The notes: generated from the sequence alone by a model not told the origin. A stretch of DNA of 64,000 nucleotides from Vibrio ponticus (GCF_009938225.1 NZ_AP019658.1:806001-870000); one strand, 5' to 3'. Numbered from the stretch's first letter, positions 1 to 9,384 are shown. Numbers and translations are program-made.

Positions 1-1813
1 AGGTCTGATCGAAGAGAGCAACGTTGACCTAATCAACGAAAACGCTAACAAAGACGGTAAAGTAATTCCGACACAACGTGACCTGCTTGCAGGTATCGTG
101 GCTAAACACTATGCGAAAACTCACATTCTGCCACGTGACGTAGTACAAGCACACGATGAAGGTGACTTACACTACCACGACCTAGATTACGCACCATTCT
201 TCCCGATGTTTAACTGTATGCTTATCGATCTTAAAGGCATGCTGACACACGGCTTTAAAATGGGTAATGCTGAAATTGACACTCCAAAGTCAATTTCGAC
301 AGCAACAGCAGTAACTGCACAGATCATTGCGCAAGTAGCAAGCCATATCTACGGTGGTACAACCATCAACCGTATTGATGAAGTACTTGAACCGTATGTA
401 CAGGCAAGCTACGAGAAACACCTTTCTATCGCAAAAGAGTGGGATATCCACAACCCAGAAGCTTTTGCTATCGCTCGCACAGAGAAAGAGTGTTACGACG
501 CATTCCAATCTTTAGAGTATGAAGTAAACACGCTGCATACTGCAAATGGTCAAACACCATTTGTGACCTTTGGTTTTGGTTTAGGCACAAGTTGGGCATC
601 ACGTCTAATTCAAGAGTCAATCTTGAAAAACCGTATTGCGGGTCTTGGTAAGAACCGTAAAACAGCGGTGTTCCCAAAACTTGTGTTTGCGATTAAAGAT
701 GGCTTGAACCATAAAGAGCAAGATCCGAACTACGACATTAAGAAGCTTGCACTAGAATGTGCTTCTAAGCGTATGTACCCAGATATTCTTAACTACGACA
801 AAGTGGTTGAAGTAACAGGTTCATTCAAAACCCCAATGGGCTGCCGTAGTTTCCTAAATACTTATGAAGAAAACGGTGAACTTATCCATGAAGGTCGTAA
901 TAACCTTGGTGTAGTAAGTTTGAACCTGCCTCGTATCGCAATCCGAGCAAACGGCAGCGAAGAAGAGTTCTTCAAAATCCTAGATGAGAAACTAGTCGTG
1001 GCACGCCGTGCACTAGAAACGCGTATCTCTCGTCTAGAAAACGTTAAAGCTCGCGTTGCGCCAATTCTATACATGGAAGGTGCATGTGGTGTTCGTCTAA
1101 AAGCAGACGACTCAATTGCTGATATCTTTAAAAATGGTCGCGCGTCTATTTCTCTTGGTTACATTGGTATCCATGAGATGGTTAACGCACTATACGGTAC
1201 TTCAGAACACGTATACGACAATGACGAGCTGCGTGAGAAAGCACTGAATATCGTTAAGTACCTGAAGAAACACGTAGAGCAATGGACCGAAGAAACAGGT
1301 TATGGCTTCAGCCTATACGGCACGCCAAGTGAAAACCTATGTAGCCGTTTCTGCCGTATCGACACTAAAGAGTTTGGTGTGATTGAAGGCGTGACTGACA
1401 AAGGTTACTACACCAACAGCTTCCACTTAGATGTTGAGAAGAAGGTAAACCCATACGATAAGATTGACTTTGAGATGCCATACCCCCATATCTCAAGCGG
1501 TGGCTTTATCTGTTATGGTGAATTCCCGAACATGCAACGTAACGTTGAAGCTCTGGAAAACGTATGGGACTACAGCTACACCCGCGTACCTTACTACGGC
1601 ACCAATACACCAATCGATGAGTGTTATGAGTGTGGTTACACCGGTGAGTTTGACTGTACGAGCAAAGGCTTTACTTGCCCAAGCTGCGGCAACCACGATT
1701 CAAGCAAAGTATCAGTAACTCGACGTGTATGTGGTTACTTAGGTAGCCCAGACGCTCGTCCATTTAACTTCGGTAAGCAAGAAGAAGTTAAGCGTCGCGT
1801 TAAGCACCTATAA
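1..1813 (+). CDS. nrdD: Anaerobic ribonucleoside-triphosphate reductase (5' end outside window)
   Basis: This gene encodes the class III glycyl-radical enzyme that reduces ribonucleoside triphosphates to deoxyribonucleotides without oxygen. The frame is open back to base 2, so the true start lies upstream; about 603 residues are visible. Near the C-terminus there is a four-cysteine zinc site (CYEC followed by CPSC) and then the glycyl-radical motif RVCGYLGSPDARPFN, both typical of NrdD. The residues after it (ending KRRVKHL) also match the family. The activating enzyme gene nrdG follows 69 bases downstream on the same strand, with a hairpin between them. The call is secure; only the N-terminus is missing. 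Confidence 0.97.
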   Translation, partial: GLIEESNVDLINENANKDGKVIPTQRDLLAGIVAKHYAKTHILPRDVVQAHDEGDLHYHDLDYAPFFPMFNCMLIDLKGMLTHGFKMGNAEIDTPKSISTATAVTAQIIAQVASHIYGGTTINRIDEVLEPYVQASYEKHLSIAKEWDIHNPEAFAIARTEKECYDAFQSLEYEVNTLHTANGQTPFVTFGFGLGTSWASRLIQESILKNRIAGLGKNRKTAVFPKLVFAIKDGLNHKEQDPNYDIKKLALECASKRMYPDILNYDKVVEVTGSFKTPMGCRSFLNTYEENGELIHEGRNNLGVVSLNLPRIAIRANGSEEEFFKILDEKLVVARRALETRISRLENVKARVAPILYMEGACGVRLKADDSIADIFKNGRASISLGYIGIHEMVNALYGTSEHVYDNDELREKALNIVKYLKKHVEQWTEETGYGFSLYGTPSENLCSRFCRIDTKEFGVIEGVTDKGYYTNSFHLDVEKKVNPYDKIDFEMPYPHISSGGFICYGEFPNMQRNVEALENVWDYSYTRVPYYGTNTPIDECYECGYTGEFDCTSKGFTCPSCGNHDSSKVSVTRRVCGYLGSPDARPFNFGKQEEVKRRVKHL

Positions 1814-1835
1814 TTGAACCTGTAAGTATCATTCA

Positions 1836-1870
1836 CCAGCTCGCTCTGCTTTAAGGCGGGCTGGTTTTTT
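1836..1870 (+). terminator. Hairpin terminator between nrdD and nrdG
   Basis: A 9-base stem (CCAGCTCGC with GCGGGCTGG, one G-T pair) is followed by a run of six T. It lies between nrdD and nrdG, so it may reduce rather than abolish read-through into nrdG. Confidence 0.8.
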
Positions 1871-1882
1871 CGTTTTGGAACT

Positions 1883-2350
1883 ATGAACTACCATCAATAC
1901 TACCCAATCGACGTTGTAAATGGTCCCGGCACTCGCGTGACTTTGTTTGTTTCTGGCTGCGAACATAAGTGTCGCGGCTGCTATAACAAGACAACTTGGC
2001 GCGTAGACAGTGGTCATCCGTTCACGCAGCAGCTTGAAGATCAAATCATTGCCGACCTAAACGATACGCGCATCAAACGTAAAGGTTTATCGCTGTCAGG
2101 GGGCGATCCGCTTCATCCCTCGAATGTGGCTGATGTATTGCGTTTAGTAAAACGCGTACGTGCTGAATGCCCTAACAAAGATATCTGGCTATGGTCTGGC
2201 TATACTCTGGGCGAGTTGAGTGAAGCGCAAAAAGAGATTGTGGATCTTATTGATGTGCTGGTCGATGGTAAGTTCGAGCAAGAGAAGCGTGATTTGAACC
2301 TCGAATGGCGCGGCAGTTCTAATCAGGTGATACATTACTTTAAGCTATGA
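1883..2350 (+). CDS. nrdG: Anaerobic ribonucleotide reductase activating protein
   Basis: NrdG is the radical-SAM activase that installs the glycyl radical on NrdD. The 155-residue length is normal for the family. The iron-sulfur motif CxxxCxxC appears as CEHKCRGC at residues 26-33, and the SAM-binding glycine-rich stretch LSGGDPL follows. It lies directly downstream of nrdD, as in other gammaproteobacteria. The spacing contains a terminator-like hairpin, so nrdG may be made at lower levels than nrdD. Confidence 0.97.
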   Translation: MNYHQYYPIDVVNGPGTRVTLFVSGCEHKCRGCYNKTTWRVDSGHPFTQQLEDQIIADLNDTRIKRKGLSLSGGDPLHPSNVADVLRLVKRVRAECPNKDIWLWSGYTLGELSEAQKEIVDLIDVLVDGKFEQEKRDLNLEWRGSSNQVIHYFKL

Positions 2351-2394
2351 GTTTTTAGCTATAGGCTTTAAGTTCTCAGCTTCAAACTTTGATT

Positions 2395-2419
2395 AAAGGC
2401 AGCATTGGCTGCCTTTTTT
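2395..2419 (+). terminator. Terminator after nrdG
   Basis: The inverted repeat AAAGGCAGC...GCTGCCTTTT ends in a T-run and lies 45 bases past the nrdG stop. Confidence 0.85.
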
Positions 2420-2623
2420 GATCCTTCAATTTGATCAATATGTTGGTCGCAAGCTTAATGCTTTGATAAGTGGTATGAAAGGGGATGAATAGAGTGATAA
2501 GTTTAGTCAATCGCTCTTACAGAAAAATTTCATCGAGAAGTTGTTTAATTGTCGATATTTACGAAAACTAGTGTTAATTTGAATAACACTATCAACAATG
2601 AATTTCAAAGGGTTGTGACTTTC

Positions 2624-3805
2624 ATGTTCTCTCATTTACCTGAACCAAAACTAGATCCAATACTTTCTCTTTCTGTCGCTTATAGGAATGATCCGCGCGA
2701 AGAAAAAGTGGATTTGGGTATAGGTGTGTATAAAAGCAGTACGGGTGAAACCCCGATTATGCAGGCGATTGACCTTGCACAACAAAAAGTTGTGGCAACA
2801 CAAAAAACCAAGTCATATGTTGGACTTGCTGGTTGTGAAGAGTTTAATCAGTCGATGATTGACTTGGTATTAGGACAGTCATCAGTATTAGAGCGTGTAT
2901 CTGCGATTCAAACGCCGGGTGCAAGTGGCGCACTGCGCATGCTAGGCGATCTGATTAAAGTGGCTCAACCTAACACAACGGTTTGGTTATCAAACCCCAG
3001 TTATGTTAACCATCAGCCAGTTATGGAAGCGGCGGGGCTAAAGGTTAAGCATTACAGCTATTTTTGTCCGGTGACTAAGCAAGTCGACAAAGCACGCATG
3101 TTAGAAGAAATCTCTCAAGCAGGCAAAGATGATGTCGTCTTGCTGCATGGTTGCTGCCATAACCCAACCGGCGCTGATATTGATTTTGATACTTGGCAAC
3201 AAGTGACTCGATTAGCGCAAGAGAAGGGCTTTACCCCATTTGTTGACCTGGCATACCAAGGCTTTGGCGACGGTATTGAAGAAGATGCTGCGGGATTACG
3301 TTACATGGCGGAACGCGTCGAAGAGATGATGATCACTACATCTTGTTCAAAAAACTTCGGTTTGTACCGCGAACGCACGGGTGCGGCGATCGTTTTAGGT
3401 CGTTCAGCGCAAGATGCCCAAAACGCAAAAGGCAAGTTGCTCACTATGGCGCGTGCAACCTACACGATGCCGCCCGATCACGGTGCAGCCTTGGTCAAAA
3501 CTATTATGCAGGATGCAGAATTAACGACCATCTGGCGTAACGAGTTAGATACCATGCGTAATCGTCTCGTGTCATTGCGCGCTTCACTGTGTGAAGAGCT
3601 TAGAACAACACATAACACTTCTGAGTTTGATTTTATCCAATCGCACAAAGGCATGTTTACTGTGCTAGGCTTTAGTCAAGACCAGATGGCACGTTTACGA
3701 GAAGAATTCGGTATTTACGGTGTCGGCGATGGTCGAATTAACATTGCTGGCTTAACGGAAAAGGATATTCCTTACGTCGCGGATGCAATCTTGAAAGTGT
3801 CATAA
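2624..3805 (+). CDS. Aromatic amino acid / aspartate aminotransferase
   Basis: This is a PLP-dependent class I aminotransferase of the AspC/TyrB group, which transfers amino groups between aspartate or aromatic amino acids and 2-oxo acids. The start at MFSHLPEPKLDPIL is chosen because AAAGGG lies 11 bases upstream and because the family begins here; a longer frame opens at a TTG at 2549. The product is 393 residues, close to the usual 396-398. The PLP lysine is K243 in SCSKNFGLYRER, and the HNPTG motif lies in HGCCHNPTGAD. It is monocistronic with its own terminator. tyrB and aspC cannot be told apart from the sequence alone. Confidence 0.93.
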   Translation: MFSHLPEPKLDPILSLSVAYRNDPREEKVDLGIGVYKSSTGETPIMQAIDLAQQKVVATQKTKSYVGLAGCEEFNQSMIDLVLGQSSVLERVSAIQTPGASGALRMLGDLIKVAQPNTTVWLSNPSYVNHQPVMEAAGLKVKHYSYFCPVTKQVDKARMLEEISQAGKDDVVLLHGCCHNPTGADIDFDTWQQVTRLAQEKGFTPFVDLAYQGFGDGIEEDAAGLRYMAERVEEMMITTSCSKNFGLYRERTGAAIVLGRSAQDAQNAKGKLLTMARATYTMPPDHGAALVKTIMQDAELTTIWRNELDTMRNRLVSLRASLCEELRTTHNTSEFDFIQSHKGMFTVLGFSQDQMARLREEFGIYGVGDGRINIAGLTEKDIPYVADAILKVS

Positions 3806-3807
3806 AT

Positions 3808-3832
3808 TAAAGGCTCGTAAGAGCCTTTTTTA
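3808..3832 (+). terminator. Terminator after aminotransferase gene
   Basis: The stem AAGGCTC/GAGCCTT with loop GTAA and a T-run starts three bases after the stop codon. Confidence 0.85.
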
Positions 3833-3863
3833 TCCAATTCAGTTATCAATTCGGGGGGATTGA

Positions 3864-4517
3864 ATGAGAAAGAACTGGCAAACCACTTGTTTGGTGATCT
3901 TGTCTACCACGCTAGCGGCATGCGCTAGTCAAACTAGCGTACTAGAGCAACCAGTTAAACCAGAACAGCCACCAGTTGAGCTACCAAGTGTAGAGACTCC
4001 AGAAAAACCAGTCGAGAAACCAAAAGTTGAACCGGAAGTCACTCCTGACCAAAAACCTTTGCCACCTGTTGTTGAACCGGACAGAAAGACCACAGACGGT
4101 AAGCTCATTTTAGGGGAGAAAGAGTGGGTTTATATTCCTGGGTTAGAAGAGTCGTTCAGGGCTCGAATCGATACTGGTGCGACAACATCCTCCATTAGTG
4201 CCGTTGACATTAAGCCTTTTGAACGCGACGGAAAAGATTGGGTGAAATTTAAAATGGAACACGACGGAGTGAGCAGTAAAGAGATTTCTTTACCTGTTGA
4301 GCGTTGGGTTAAGATTAAACAGTCTAGTGCCGAAGGTTCACAACGCCGCGCAGTGGTGCATGCTTGGATCCAAATTGGTGACCTTAAAGAGAAAACCGAG
4401 TTTACCCTTGCAGACCGAACCCATTTGTCGTTCCCAGTATTGCTAGGACGAAGTTTCTTTAGAGATGTGGCTGTGGTTGATGTCAGCCGAAAGTACGTGC
4501 AAAAGAAACACGATTGA
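3864..4517 (+). CDS. Retropepsin-like 'ATP-dependent zinc protease' family lipoprotein
   Basis: The protein opens with a lipoprotein signal whose lipobox ends LAAC (C19), so it should be anchored in the outer or inner membrane facing the periplasm. Residues 25-75 are a Pro/Glu/Lys/Val-rich linker. From about residue 80 there is a domain of the family annotated as ATP-dependent zinc protease (Pfam PF05618), which has the aspartic-protease-like signature DTGATTSS. The historical name does not match the retropepsin-like fold, and I see no ATP-binding motif. A strong ribosome site (GGGGGGA) precedes the ATG. It is convergent with the FKBP gene and shares a terminator with it. The substrate is unknown. 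Confidence 0.85.
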   Translation: MRKNWQTTCLVILSTTLAACASQTSVLEQPVKPEQPPVELPSVETPEKPVEKPKVEPEVTPDQKPLPPVVEPDRKTTDGKLILGEKEWVYIPGLEESFRARIDTGATTSSISAVDIKPFERDGKDWVKFKMEHDGVSSKEISLPVERWVKIKQSSAEGSQRRAVVHAWIQIGDLKEKTEFTLADRTHLSFPVLLGRSFFRDVAVVDVSRKYVQKKHD

Positions 4518-4540
4518 TAGCAGAATCAGTTTTAGGTAAT

Positions 4541-4576
4541 AAAAAAACCGCTCAATTGAAATTGAGCGGTTTTTTC
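4541..4576. terminator. Bidirectional terminator
   Basis: The stem AACCGCTCAATT/AATTGAGCGGTT is flanked by A-runs on one side and T-runs on the other. It can serve both the lipoprotein gene (+) and the FKBP gene (-). Confidence 0.88.
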
Positions 4577-4586
4577 TTAACGGTGA

Positions 4587-5060
4587 TTATTGAACGTCGA
4601 GCAACTCAACGTCAAAAATTAGTGTCGCAGCTGGTGGGATAGGACCCGTGCCGCTTTTGCCATAAGCTAGGTTGCTTGGAATGAATAGGCGGAATTTATC
4701 ACCTACGGTCATGTATGTTAGACCTTCCTGCCAGCCAGCGATCACTTGACCAAGACCAAAAGTGATTGGCTCACCACGGTCGACCGAGCTATCAAATACA
4801 GTGCCGTCGATCAAAGTACCGTGGTAATGTACTTTTACCTTGTTGCTCTTCGTCGGATGAACTGTACCTTCGCCTTTTTCAAGTACTAGGTATTGCAGAC
4901 CACTTTCAGTGGTTACCACTCCCTCTTTTTGTCCATTTTCAGCAAGGAATGCCTGCCCTTGTTGGAAGTTCACGTCTGCCGTTTTATGGTTAGTCCAAGT
5001 ACGGTAGATCATAAAGCCAGCGAGAATGACAACAACAATCGGGATAATAATTTTAGTCAT
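4587..5060 (-). CDS. Membrane-anchored FKBP-type peptidyl-prolyl cis-trans isomerase
   Basis: This is a peptidyl-prolyl isomerase of the FKBP class, which speeds proline isomerisation during folding. Residues 4-20 form one hydrophobic segment (signal anchor), so the catalytic domain is likely periplasmic. The FKBP domain covers about residues 50-157 and includes VKVHYHGTLIDGTVFDSS, VIAGWQEGL and the AYG...IPPAATLIFDVELL ending, all typical. Its ATG has AAGGA six bases upstream. It follows the DsbA-like gene by 17 bases on the same strand, so the two are probably co-transcribed as a folding module. The short length (157) means there is no FkpA-like dimerisation domain. Confidence 0.92.
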   Translation of the reverse strand: MTKIIIPIVVVILAGFMIYRTWTNHKTADVNFQQGQAFLAENGQKEGVVTTESGLQYLVLEKGEGTVHPTKSNKVKVHYHGTLIDGTVFDSSVDRGEPITFGLGQVIAGWQEGLTYMTVGDKFRLFIPSNLAYGKSGTGPIPPAATLIFDVELLDVQ

Positions 5061-5077
5061 GAATCCTTTCCAATAAG

Positions 5078-5695
5078 TTACTTTTTAATCAGGTAGTTAA
5101 TCGTGTTCGCGATTTCTTCAATGGTTTCGTGCCCAGCAGTAATAATTTCATATTTACCGTTGACGATAAACGTTGGAACACCATTGATTTCGCCTTTTGT
5201 GATGATTTCATCAGCAATTTGCATTGCTTGGAACAACTGGTTTTGTTGTTCTTCAGTAATGTCGTATGGAGAAACTAAGCCACGGCTTTTAAACGCGTTG
5301 TCAATTTGACCTTTTTTCTCAGCTAATGTTGCACCATCGCCCATTTGTGCTGCGTTAAACAGGTCAAGCATCATCTCATGATCTGGCTTTTTACCCAGTT
5401 GCATCTCTGCACTGTAGTAAATCATGGCACCAATTTGTGCGCTCTCGTTGAAAGTTACATGAACCTTGCCCACACTTTGGTCGATAAGCTTTTCTAGTTT
5501 AGGAAGCTGAGACTCCATTTGTTTACAGTGACCACAGTTGAGTGAGAACACTTCTGTCACTTGTGGTAAACGGTATGTTGCTAGGTTGTTTGATAGAGTT
5601 CGGTATTGCTTACCTTCTACAGGGGTAGAGCTTTCTGAGCAACCCACCATAAGCGTAGAAATAGCGACAAGAAATAGAGCGATCATTTTTTTCAT
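5078..5695 (-). CDS. DsbA-family thiol:disulfide interchange lipoprotein
   Basis: This is a thioredoxin-fold protein of the DsbA family with active site CGHC at residues 54-57 and the cis-proline loop GVPTF further on. It differs from classic DsbA in having a lipoprotein signal (STLMVGC, C19) rather than a cleaved soluble signal, so it should be tethered to the membrane. The GHC dipeptide is that of oxidising DsbA enzymes. It is first in a probable operon with the FKBP isomerase gene. It may be a second, specialised oxidase alongside the housekeeping DsbA; its client proteins cannot be told from here. Confidence 0.9.
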   Translation of the reverse strand: MKKMIALFLVAISTLMVGCSESSTPVEGKQYRTLSNNLATYRLPQVTEVFSLNCGHCKQMESQLPKLEKLIDQSVGKVHVTFNESAQIGAMIYYSAEMQLGKKPDHEMMLDLFNAAQMGDGATLAEKKGQIDNAFKSRGLVSPYDITEEQQNQLFQAMQIADEIITKGEINGVPTFIVNGKYEIITAGHETIEEIANTINYLIKK

Positions 5696-5908
5696 AAATT
5701 TATCTCTTTAGGAACGCATGTTAGCGAGTCAAAAGTGAAGCAGAGTTTACCGTTAACAGTGCTTGAAACAAACGGTTATCTCAGCTTGATTAGTAAATTT
5801 TAACAACTTCTATCGAGATTGGTAAAAATTTGAGCGTTTGAATCAAAATCGACGTGTAAAGCTAAAGCTTTGCGTCAACTGAACGATATAAATTAGGTAA
5901 TCGGATCA

Positions 5909-6547
5909 ATGAATGGTGAGGCAATGAGATTTTTAGCCATAGGTTTAACAACAGCAGTGCTCGCGTTAAGTGGATGCGGCACGGTACCGACAGATATGCT
6001 TACTCGCGATATGTTGCTAATCGCACCGCAAGACGAGTCAGAATTATTGCATCCAGAATGGGGCGACGCGACGATAGTGGCGCGTTCGGGTGTTCAAGGT
6101 CCCTATGGTGAAAAAAATGCGTACCAACCTCACTCTTTAGAGAGTTTTCTCGCCAAGCATAACCTAGACTACGAAGTACTGCCTGGTGGCTACAAGATGA
6201 TTAGGCTGACGGACACCATTAAGTTTCAAACTGGCTCATCGCAAATTTCGAATCAATCCTCTTATTGGTTGCAAACGATCGGTCGTTATATCGCCTCGCA
6301 ACCGGGTATTGATATTGTGATTGATGGTCATGCGGATAGCACTGGTGCGATGCAGTTTAACGACTCGTTATCCGTTAAACGTGCTGAAGCAGTGAAACAG
6401 CAATTAGTGAGAAATCACGTCAATAAGCAGATGATTTTTACCCGAGGCTATGGGGAGTCAGCCCCGGCTTGCAGCAATGCTACAGCCAGTGGCAAAGCGT
6501 GTAACCGCAGAGCAGAACTGCGTTTTATTCTCTCGACCGATTATTAG
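5909..6547 (+). CDS. OmpA-family peptidoglycan-associated lipoprotein
   Basis: The N-terminus is a lipoprotein signal with lipobox ALSGC (C23), and the C-terminal half (about residues 95-205) is an OmpA-like peptidoglycan-binding domain containing IDGHADSTG, the SVKRAEAV helix and the closing CNRRAELRF. It should sit in the outer membrane and bind cell wall. Two starts are possible, 5909 and 5924; the SD-like AGGT is at a better distance for 5909, whereas GGTGAGG ends only two bases before 5924. It stands alone with a strong terminator. Confidence 0.88.
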   Translation: MNGEAMRFLAIGLTTAVLALSGCGTVPTDMLTRDMLLIAPQDESELLHPEWGDATIVARSGVQGPYGEKNAYQPHSLESFLAKHNLDYEVLPGGYKMIRLTDTIKFQTGSSQISNQSSYWLQTIGRYIASQPGIDIVIDGHADSTGAMQFNDSLSVKRAEAVKQQLVRNHVNKQMIFTRGYGESAPACSNATASGKACNRRAELRFILSTDY

Positions 6548-6577
6548 CTCCATTATTAACCACTCATTTGATGCAGA

Positions 6578-6615
6578 ACGAGAATAGTGACCAAATCACT
6601 ATTCTCGTTTTTTTA
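6578..6615 (+). terminator. Strong terminator after OmpA-like lipoprotein gene
   Basis: A perfect 13-base stem (ACGAGAATAGTGA with TCACTATTCTCGT) and a T-run lie just after the stop. It falls inside the upstream extension of the glpK frame, which supports the downstream glpK start. Confidence 0.9.
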
Positions 6616-6723
6616 TATGTTTATACTTACTACAACAGTGACAACCTGCAACGCCACACTCACTCAGTTAAGTTTGGTGAACAATGTAGGGTTGTGAGCA
6701 ATTATTCAGAAACAAATAGGAAC

Positions 6724-8232
6724 ATGTCGTTGGAACAGAAGACGTACATCGTAGCCCTTGACCAAGGCACCACTAGTTCACGCGCGATAGTATTTGATCA
6801 GAGCGCGACCATTATCAGTTCGTCACAAAGGGAATTTGCCCAGATATACCCTAAGGCGGGGTGGGTCGAGCATGATCCTCTGGAAATTTACGCCACCCAA
6901 AGTGCAACTTTGTCAGAGGCAATAGCCAAAGCCGAGATTAGCAGTGAGCAGATCGCCGCTATTGGGATCACCAATCAGCGCGAGACGACGGTGGTTTGGA
7001 ATAAACACACAGGTAAGCCCGTTTACAATGCGATTGTTTGGCAGTGTCGCCGCACCACTGAAGTGTGTGACCGCCTGACCGCAGAAGGGCATGAGCCAGT
7101 CATCAGAGAAAAAACCGGCTTAGTGCTCGACCCATACTTTTCTGCTTCAAAGATCCAATGGATTTTGGACAACGTGCCAAATGCCCGTCAGCAAGCAGAA
7201 AAGGGTAATTTACTGTTCGGCACTATCGACACTTGGTTAATGTGGAAGATGACCAAAGGTGCAGTCCATGCCACGGACTACACCAATGCGTCACGCACTA
7301 TGCTATTTAATATCAATACCAAGCAGTGGGATGAAGAATTGCTTGAGCTGTTTGATATCCCTGTTTCGATGATGCCTGAAGTAAAACTGTCTTCCACTTT
7401 TTACGGCAACGCCCATATAGGCGGTGCAGTTGTACCAATTACTGGCGTTGCTGGCGATCAACAAGCGGCATTGTTTGGGCAAAAATGTATCAGTGAAGGG
7501 CAAGCCAAAAACACCTATGGTACCGGCTGCTTTTTGTTAATGAACACTGGCGAAAATAAAGTAACGTCAACTCATGGCTTATTAACAACCTTGGCATGTA
7601 ATCAGGTTGGTGAGCCGGTTTACGCTTTAGAAGGCTCAGTATTTATGGGCGGCGCATCCATTCAGTGGTTGCGTGATGAACTTGAACTGATCAGTGATGC
7701 GCAGCAGTCAGAGCAGTTGGCAACCCAAGTCGAGTCGTCGAATGGTGTTTATGTTGTGCCTGCATTCACTGGTCTTGGTGCGCCTTATTGGGATGCCCAT
7801 GCTAGAGGCACGATTGTAGGCTTAACTCGTGGTGTAAACGCCAAACATATTGTGCGTGCAACCTTAGAGAGTATCGCTTATCAATCGAAAGACGTGTTAG
7901 ATGCAATGCTGGCAGACGCGAAAGTTTCACTCGCAGGCTTGAAAGTGGATGGTGGCGCAGTAGCGAACAATTTTTTAATGCAGTTTCAAGCGGATGTGCT
8001 GCAAACAGAAGTTCACCGACCGCAAGCAAGAGAAACCACTGCGATGGGGGCAGCGTATTTAGCGGGATTAGGCATCGGATTTTGGTCAAGTCTTGAAGCG
8101 ATTCGGAGCCAAACAATGGCAGATGATTGCTTTGTACCGAGCAACGATATCGAAAAACAAACACAACGCTATAAAGGTTGGAAGCGCGCAGTAAGGTGTG
8201 CTCAAGTTTGGGCTGACATGGATAATGAGTGA
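6724..8232 (+). CDS. glpK: Glycerol kinase
   Basis: GlpK phosphorylates glycerol with ATP to sn-glycerol 3-phosphate in the cytoplasm. From the ATG at 6724 the protein is 502 residues, the same length as in E. coli, and starts [20 protein letters not shown], which holds the FGGY-kinase ATP-binding loop. Other signatures are [21 protein letters not shown] and [16 protein letters not shown]. The frame is open upstream to 6568, but that extension crosses a strong terminator and is not family-like. The glpF facilitator gene is not next to it in this window, and glpD lies about 7 kb away on the other strand. Confidence 0.96.
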   Translation: MSLEQKTYIVALDQGTTSSRAIVFDQSATIISSSQREFAQIYPKAGWVEHDPLEIYATQSATLSEAIAKAEISSEQIAAIGITNQRETTVVWNKHTGKPVYNAIVWQCRRTTEVCDRLTAEGHEPVIREKTGLVLDPYFSASKIQWILDNVPNARQQAEKGNLLFGTIDTWLMWKMTKGAVHATDYTNASRTMLFNINTKQWDEELLELFDIPVSMMPEVKLSSTFYGNAHIGGAVVPITGVAGDQQAALFGQKCISEGQAKNTYGTGCFLLMNTGENKVTSTHGLLTTLACNQVGEPVYALEGSVFMGGASIQWLRDELELISDAQQSEQLATQVESSNGVYVVPAFTGLGAPYWDAHARGTIVGLTRGVNAKHIVRATLESIAYQSKDVLDAMLADAKVSLAGLKVDGGAVANNFLMQFQADVLQTEVHRPQARETTAMGAAYLAGLGIGFWSSLEAIRSQTMADDCFVPSNDIEKQTQRYKGWKRAVRCAQVWADMDNE

Positions 8233-8257
8233 CAGTGTCACTAATTTGTGTTTAATA

Positions 8258-8292
8258 AAGCGCCTCGCTGGGGAAGACAGCGAAGGCGCTTA
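8258..8292. terminator. Hairpin between convergent glpK and elbB
   Basis: An imperfect stem (AAGCGCCTCGCTG with CAGCGAAGGCGCTT) is flanked by short T-rich tails on both strands. It is a likely shared terminator, although the T-runs are weak. Confidence 0.6.
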
Positions 8293-8338
8293 TTTCTATC
8301 GGTAAGTTGGTTTTCAGCGATATCGCGCTGGTGTTCGT

Positions 8339-8989
8339 TTACGCTAAGCTAATTAACTGTTTTACCAGTTTGTTTATGCCGCTCGCCGCCTCACTCACCG
8401 ATTGAGCGAGCATATAGGCTGGCGTAGACAATACGTTGTGCTTTTGATCGAAGACCACTTCATCAACATTACAAGTGACATGCTCACCACCCGCCACCGT
8501 AAAGGCTGACGCAGTATCAACGTCATTACCAATAGTGCCTTGTACGCCACTGGTGTAAATCAGTGGGATCAGGGCAGGAGCGATACATACGTATCCGGCG
8601 GGTTTACCTAATTCAGCGAACTGTTTACAAGCTTGCGCAACGGCGGGGTTGATCGTGGCATCTGCGCCTTTAAATGCGAATTCAGAGAGGTTTTTCGCTA
8701 CCCCGAATCCGCCTGGAAGAAGTAGGGCATCATATTCTTCGGCATTTAAGTTTGTCACATCTTGTATATTGCCTCGCGCAATTCGTGCTGACTCTACCAG
8801 TACGTTGCGGCTTTCATTCATTTCTTCGCCAGTGATGTGATTCAGAACATGATGTTGGTTTACATTGGGTGCAAAGCAATGCCAAGAGGCGTCATTTTGC
8901 TCGATAGCAAGTAAGCAAAGCACCGATTCATGAATCTCGGCACCATCGAATACACCGCATCCACTTAATATGACTGCTACTTTTTTCAT
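8339..8989 (-). CDS. elbB: ElbB-type glyoxalase (DJ-1/PfpI superfamily)
   Basis: This is a 216-residue member of the ElbB (YhbL) group in the DJ-1/PfpI superfamily, first noticed in isoprenoid biosynthesis work and reported to have glyoxalase activity. The start MKKVAVILSGCGVFDGAEIHE and the stretch ALLLPGGFGVAKNL are typical, as is YVCIAPALIP containing the nucleophilic-elbow cysteine. GGAG precedes the ATG by nine bases. It is monocistronic and convergent with glpK. The family identity is clear; the physiological substrate is not. Confidence 0.92.
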   Translation of the reverse strand: MKKVAVILSGCGVFDGAEIHESVLCLLAIEQNDASWHCFAPNVNQHHVLNHITGEEMNESRNVLVESARIARGNIQDVTNLNAEEYDALLLPGGFGVAKNLSEFAFKGADATINPAVAQACKQFAELGKPAGYVCIAPALIPLIYTSGVQGTIGNDVDTASAFTVAGGEHVTCNVDEVVFDQKHNVLSTPAYMLAQSVSEAASGINKLVKQLISLA

Positions 8990-9086
8990 CCGTTTGATCT
9001 CCTAGTCAAAATCGCTAAGGCGCGGTTAAATTCAACGCGATATGTGTTGTATCAACTCAGCCTTTAGTTTGATGTTAGTAAAGCAC

Positions 9087-9263
9087 TTAATCTTGTTGTT
9101 TAAAACGATCAGAGTCGTGATCTTGGTTGTTGTGGTTGCGCTCTGAATTTGAATTTGATGGCGAAGAGATAGGGTCTGATTTGACGGCATATTCTTCTTG
9201 CTCAGGATAAGGTTTAACTAAGAACGGAGTGAGCATAATGGTGGAAGGGAAAAAACGCTTCAT
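9087..9263 (-). CDS. Small hypothetical protein
   Basis: This is a 58-residue frame starting at an ATG with GAGG eight bases upstream. A GTG nine bases earlier is also possible. The N-terminal 20 residues are moderately hydrophobic (MKRFFPSTIMLTPFLVKPYP), and the remainder is polar and rich in Ser, Asn, Asp and His. I do not recognise a family. A good ribosome site and a position between two real genes on the same strand make it plausible, but nothing more can be said. Confidence 0.45.
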   Translation of the reverse strand: MKRFFPSTIMLTPFLVKPYPEQEEYAVKSDPISSPSNSNSERNHNNQDHDSDRFKQQD

Positions 9264-9384
9264 TGATTGCACCTCAATTGAAAAGATTGGTTAGCAAAAT
9301 GGTAACGTCAGGATAGCAATAGGAAATGGTTAAAATCTTATTTTTCTGAAAGTTATGAGTGGTTGGTAGGTTCCGGATTCACAA

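Noticed and set aside
6680..6720. CRP-like half site upstream of glpK (TGTGAGCAATTATTCA)
   Set aside because: Only the left half matches well; the right half is too weak to call a site.
6568..6723. N-terminal extension of glycerol kinase
   Set aside because: It runs through a strong terminator and does not match the family; the ATG at 6724 gives the standard 502 residues.
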